Below are positions 62,019-64,000 of a DNA stretch of 64,000 nucleotides, one piece after another (position 1 is the stretch's first letter; every line of letters starts with the position of its first letter). The stretch is from positions 91,896-155,895 of IMG/VR virus record IMGVR_UViG_3300027917_000021. One strand, given 5' to 3'. The notes under the pieces were generated by a model. The model was not told the DNA's origin. It searched no databases and saw only the letters and a program-made list of their open reading frames with translations. The position numbers were made by a program, and so were the translations under genes. The DNA comes from a virus.

Positions 62019-62915
62019 ATGGCTGTCATAGATTTTATAAATTCCACAGATTTTCAGGATTACTATGTTGCTAAAAATAACTGGTATACAACTTTAGCCA
62101 GCGATGTAACTTCCGGAGCACAGATTATTCCTTTGTCTTCTATTACCGGGCTATCTACAAAAGGTTGGGTATCGGTTGACACAGAACATATTTATTATGA
62201 TTATATAGACTCCGGAAGCCAATCATTAGGCAGTGTTACTTATCCGGTAGTACGTGGTACAGATGATAGTGTTGCTGCCGCACATGATGCTGGCGCTTCT
62301 GTAGAACAACGTATCAATGCTGGAGCTTTTAATGCTCTTATGACCGCCGTTAAAAAAAGAAAAGAATATACATTTGAATGTGACCAAGTTGCCGCTGTAA
62401 CCAGTGGATATCAGGACTTAACAGGCTTTGCATCACGTGCATTGATACATGACTTGCGTATTATGTCTACAGGAGGCAGTACGTCTTTTAAAGTAGAATT
62501 TTATCAGACAGATGCATTTAAAGGAATTGAAAAAATATTTGAAAGCAATGTATTAAATTCTATATCAACTACAATTGATGCTACATCTAGTTCTGGTCAA
62601 AAAAATATTTATGTAACTTCTACTACTGGTTTTTTAGTAGGAGAAATGGTTTACATAGTAAATTCTGGCGTTTCAAATGAATTTGCAATGGTAAACAATG
62701 TAGTTGTAGGTGATAGATTAGAGGCTTACGACGATTTAGAAAATACTTATACTTCTTCTGATACAGTTGCTTTTGTTAATAGACAATTAAATAGTTTTTA
62801 TTATGAAGATCTAGATTGGACAGGAGAATTACATGTAAAAATTATAAATACTGATGGATCAAATCCAGTAACTGTTACGTTATTTATTGTAGCAGAAATA
62901 TCAGATGAGCTCTAA
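62019..62915 (+). CDS. Virion surface/fibre protein, unknown
   Basis: A 298-residue strand-rich protein: NWYTTLASDVTSGAQIIPLSS, VRGTDDSVAAAHDAGASVEQR (a repeated surface-protein style) and ITTIDATSS-like strand series near the middle. Its place among fibre modules supports a virion role. No diagnostic family. Confidence 0.45.
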   Translation: MAVIDFINSTDFQDYYVAKNNWYTTLASDVTSGAQIIPLSSITGLSTKGWVSVDTEHIYYDYIDSGSQSLGSVTYPVVRGTDDSVAAAHDAGASVEQRINAGAFNALMTAVKKRKEYTFECDQVAAVTSGYQDLTGFASRALIHDLRIMSTGGSTSFKVEFYQTDAFKGIEKIFESNVLNSISTTIDATSSSGQKNIYVTSTTGFLVGEMVYIVNSGVSNEFAMVNNVVVGDRLEAYDDLENTYTSSDTVAFVNRQLNSFYYEDLDWTGELHVKIINTDGSNPVTVTLFIVAEISDEL

Positions 62916-62936
62916 AATTATAGGAAAAATTTAATT

Positions 62937-63866
62937 ATGACTGATGGCTATATAGGAATGTTTAGAGTCCCGGAAGCGGGAGCTTTAATTCCTTATACAA
63001 ATGACGTGACTGGTATGACAATGCAAATTACTGAAGATGCCGTAGAAATGGGCACAGCGACTATTTCTAATGCCATAGTTGATATTAGCAATGTTGATAT
63101 TTTAACAAGCGGTGCACAAATTACTGAAATAATTTTACAACATAAATTAACTGTTTCTGGGATTTGGGAATATGCAAATTCATACAATGTTAATTGGGTT
63201 GGAGCAGATAACGAGGGAAAATTTGTATATGGACCCGTTTCATGGAGCCTTAGTGGAATAGAACATGATTTTCGTGTTTATTTTCAAAACGCGGACGGGC
63301 AGTTGGCTATTCAAGACTCGGATGGACAGGTAGTTGGTGTAGATGTATGGCTAGACGATACGGATGTTACATTTAATGGATTTGATGATTTATCGGAATA
63401 TCCTGAAGTTTTAAATTTAAAAGCAACAAATGCTACAAATGAAGAGGGCGGAACATACGCCACTCCGGCAGTAATACCTGGAAATGGTATTATCAGGTTA
63501 GCCTGGAAAGATATGAAAACTCAAGCTGTAGATTTAACAAACCATCCATTTGCAGATGGAAGTACAGGAACAGTGGCAGTAAAACAGTGGAAAAATACTA
63601 TTGGATATAAAGTTTTTATGTATATTGCTGTTCTTGTAACAGGTTCCGAGCCACAAAATGGTTACTATCCAAATCCAGCTGAACCTTCTGCAAATGGTAC
63701 ATGGTATTTAGTTGGTGAAACACAAAATAATTATTTAGAAGTTGATTGCCCAAAAGCAGAAAAAATAGCTTTTTGGGTTGGAGCCAATATACGATTAAGT
63801 GGTAGTTCAGCTACAGACCCAGTGCCACCATTAACTTATGACGAATACAGATATAGTACTAGCTAA
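62937..63866 (+). CDS. Fibre module protein (MTDGY family), first copy
   Basis: A 309-residue protein starting MTDGYIGMFRVPEAG. Residues 65-140 are a fibronectin-like sandwich, and the C-terminal 150 residues (IIRLAWKDMKTQ, VFMYIAVLVTG, IAFWVGANIRLSG) match the module at the end of the 59747 gene. The next gene begins with a near-identical N-terminus, showing tandem duplication. Confidence 0.55.
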   Translation: MTDGYIGMFRVPEAGALIPYTNDVTGMTMQITEDAVEMGTATISNAIVDISNVDILTSGAQITEIILQHKLTVSGIWEYANSYNVNWVGADNEGKFVYGPVSWSLSGIEHDFRVYFQNADGQLAIQDSDGQVVGVDVWLDDTDVTFNGFDDLSEYPEVLNLKATNATNEEGGTYATPAVIPGNGIIRLAWKDMKTQAVDLTNHPFADGSTGTVAVKQWKNTIGYKVFMYIAVLVTGSEPQNGYYPNPAEPSANGTWYLVGETQNNYLEVDCPKAEKIAFWVGANIRLSGSSATDPVPPLTYDEYRYSTS

Positions 63867-63875
63867 GGATAAAGT

Positions 63876-64000
63876 ATGACTGATGGCTATGTGGGCATGT
63901 TTCAAAGACCATTGTATCCCGATCCGGTTACTGGCGTTACTTTCAATGAAGTTGGAGATGGTCTTGAAATAACTTGGCCAATAGTAATTTCTGGAGTATC
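63876..64000 (+). CDS. Fibre module protein (MTDGY family), second copy, partial
   Basis: Starts MTDGYVGMFQRP, echoing the preceding gene's MTDGYIGMFRVP, then diverges (VTGVTFNEVGDGLEITWP). It runs off the window, so only 41 codons are visible. Confidence 0.6.
   Translation, partial: MTDGYVGMFQRPLYPDPVTGVTFNEVGDGLEITWPIVISGV

Noticed and set aside
1-64000. CRISPR arrays, insertion sequences, alternative genetic code
   Set aside because: No direct-repeat/spacer pattern and no transposase were seen; long genes close on normal stops and none needs a reassigned codon.

Overview
The window is a 64 kb piece of a large, AT-rich, double-stranded DNA phage genome, or a prophage of that size, with a contractile (myovirus-type) tail. 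Evidence is a tail sheath and tube pair, a frameshifted tail-chaperone pair ahead of a 1003-residue tape measure, gp25-like and gp47/J-like baseplate proteins, fibre-like genes, and a long block of replication and nucleotide genes. Many genes overlap by 1-4 bases and several have AGGAG-type ribosome sites. Nothing fixes the host; a RecU-type resolvase, a B12-type ribonucleotide reductase and Shine-Dalgarno starts are compatible with a Gram-positive or related bacterium, which is only an inference.

Layout. (1) 1-11374, plus strand: neck/connector and tail genes ending in sheath and tube, with unexpected cargo: a PAS-PAS-GGDEF diguanylate cyclase, a LigD-like phosphoesterase/ATP-ligase fusion and a glycosyltransferase. 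A bidirectional terminator at 11394-11412 separates this from the convergent minus-strand block. (2) 11414-15440, minus strand: a GC-rich, RNA-rich island. At least four stretches carry dense inverted repeats, interleaved with small basic proteins, a lone vWA-domain protein and a probable DUF7873-like protein. One RNA contains both halves of a tRNA in circularly permuted order, its flanks paired to each other, immediately upstream of the vWA gene. (3) 15445-20321: HAD phosphatase, dNMP kinase, a family A DNA polymerase interrupted in motif B by a 534-nt group I intron with an HNH gene, and a sigma factor. (4) 20321-27804: a compact operon with an AAA ATPase, a membrane protein, an E1/ThiF-like enzyme, a JAMM protease and a small protein ending in Gly-Gly-Asn that looks like a ubiquitin-like or sulfur-carrier protein. 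(5) 27842-43694: WGR protein, RTPR-type ribonucleotide reductase, RecU, polynucleotide kinase-like protein, DUF669/Sak4 recombination pair, exonuclease, metallo-hydrolase, TOTE-type primase-helicase, membrane-anchored Hjc-like nuclease, peptide deformylase, SF2 helicase and RNase H. (6) 43757-64000, plus strand from a consensus sigma70-type promoter: tail chaperones with a -1 frameshift, tape measure, baseplate, a second sigma-like factor inside the tail operon, fibre genes, a degenerate receiver/coiled-coil gene, a small membrane protein and repeated fibre modules running off the end.

The genes divide into an early/middle minus-strand programme (DNA replication, recombination, nucleotide supply, transcription switch, RNA island) and a late plus-strand programme (tail). 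The best candidates for new biology are the permuted tRNA-like RNA next to the vWA gene, the roughly 700-nt ornate RNA, the Ubl-JAMM-E1 operon, and the phage-borne diguanylate cyclase.
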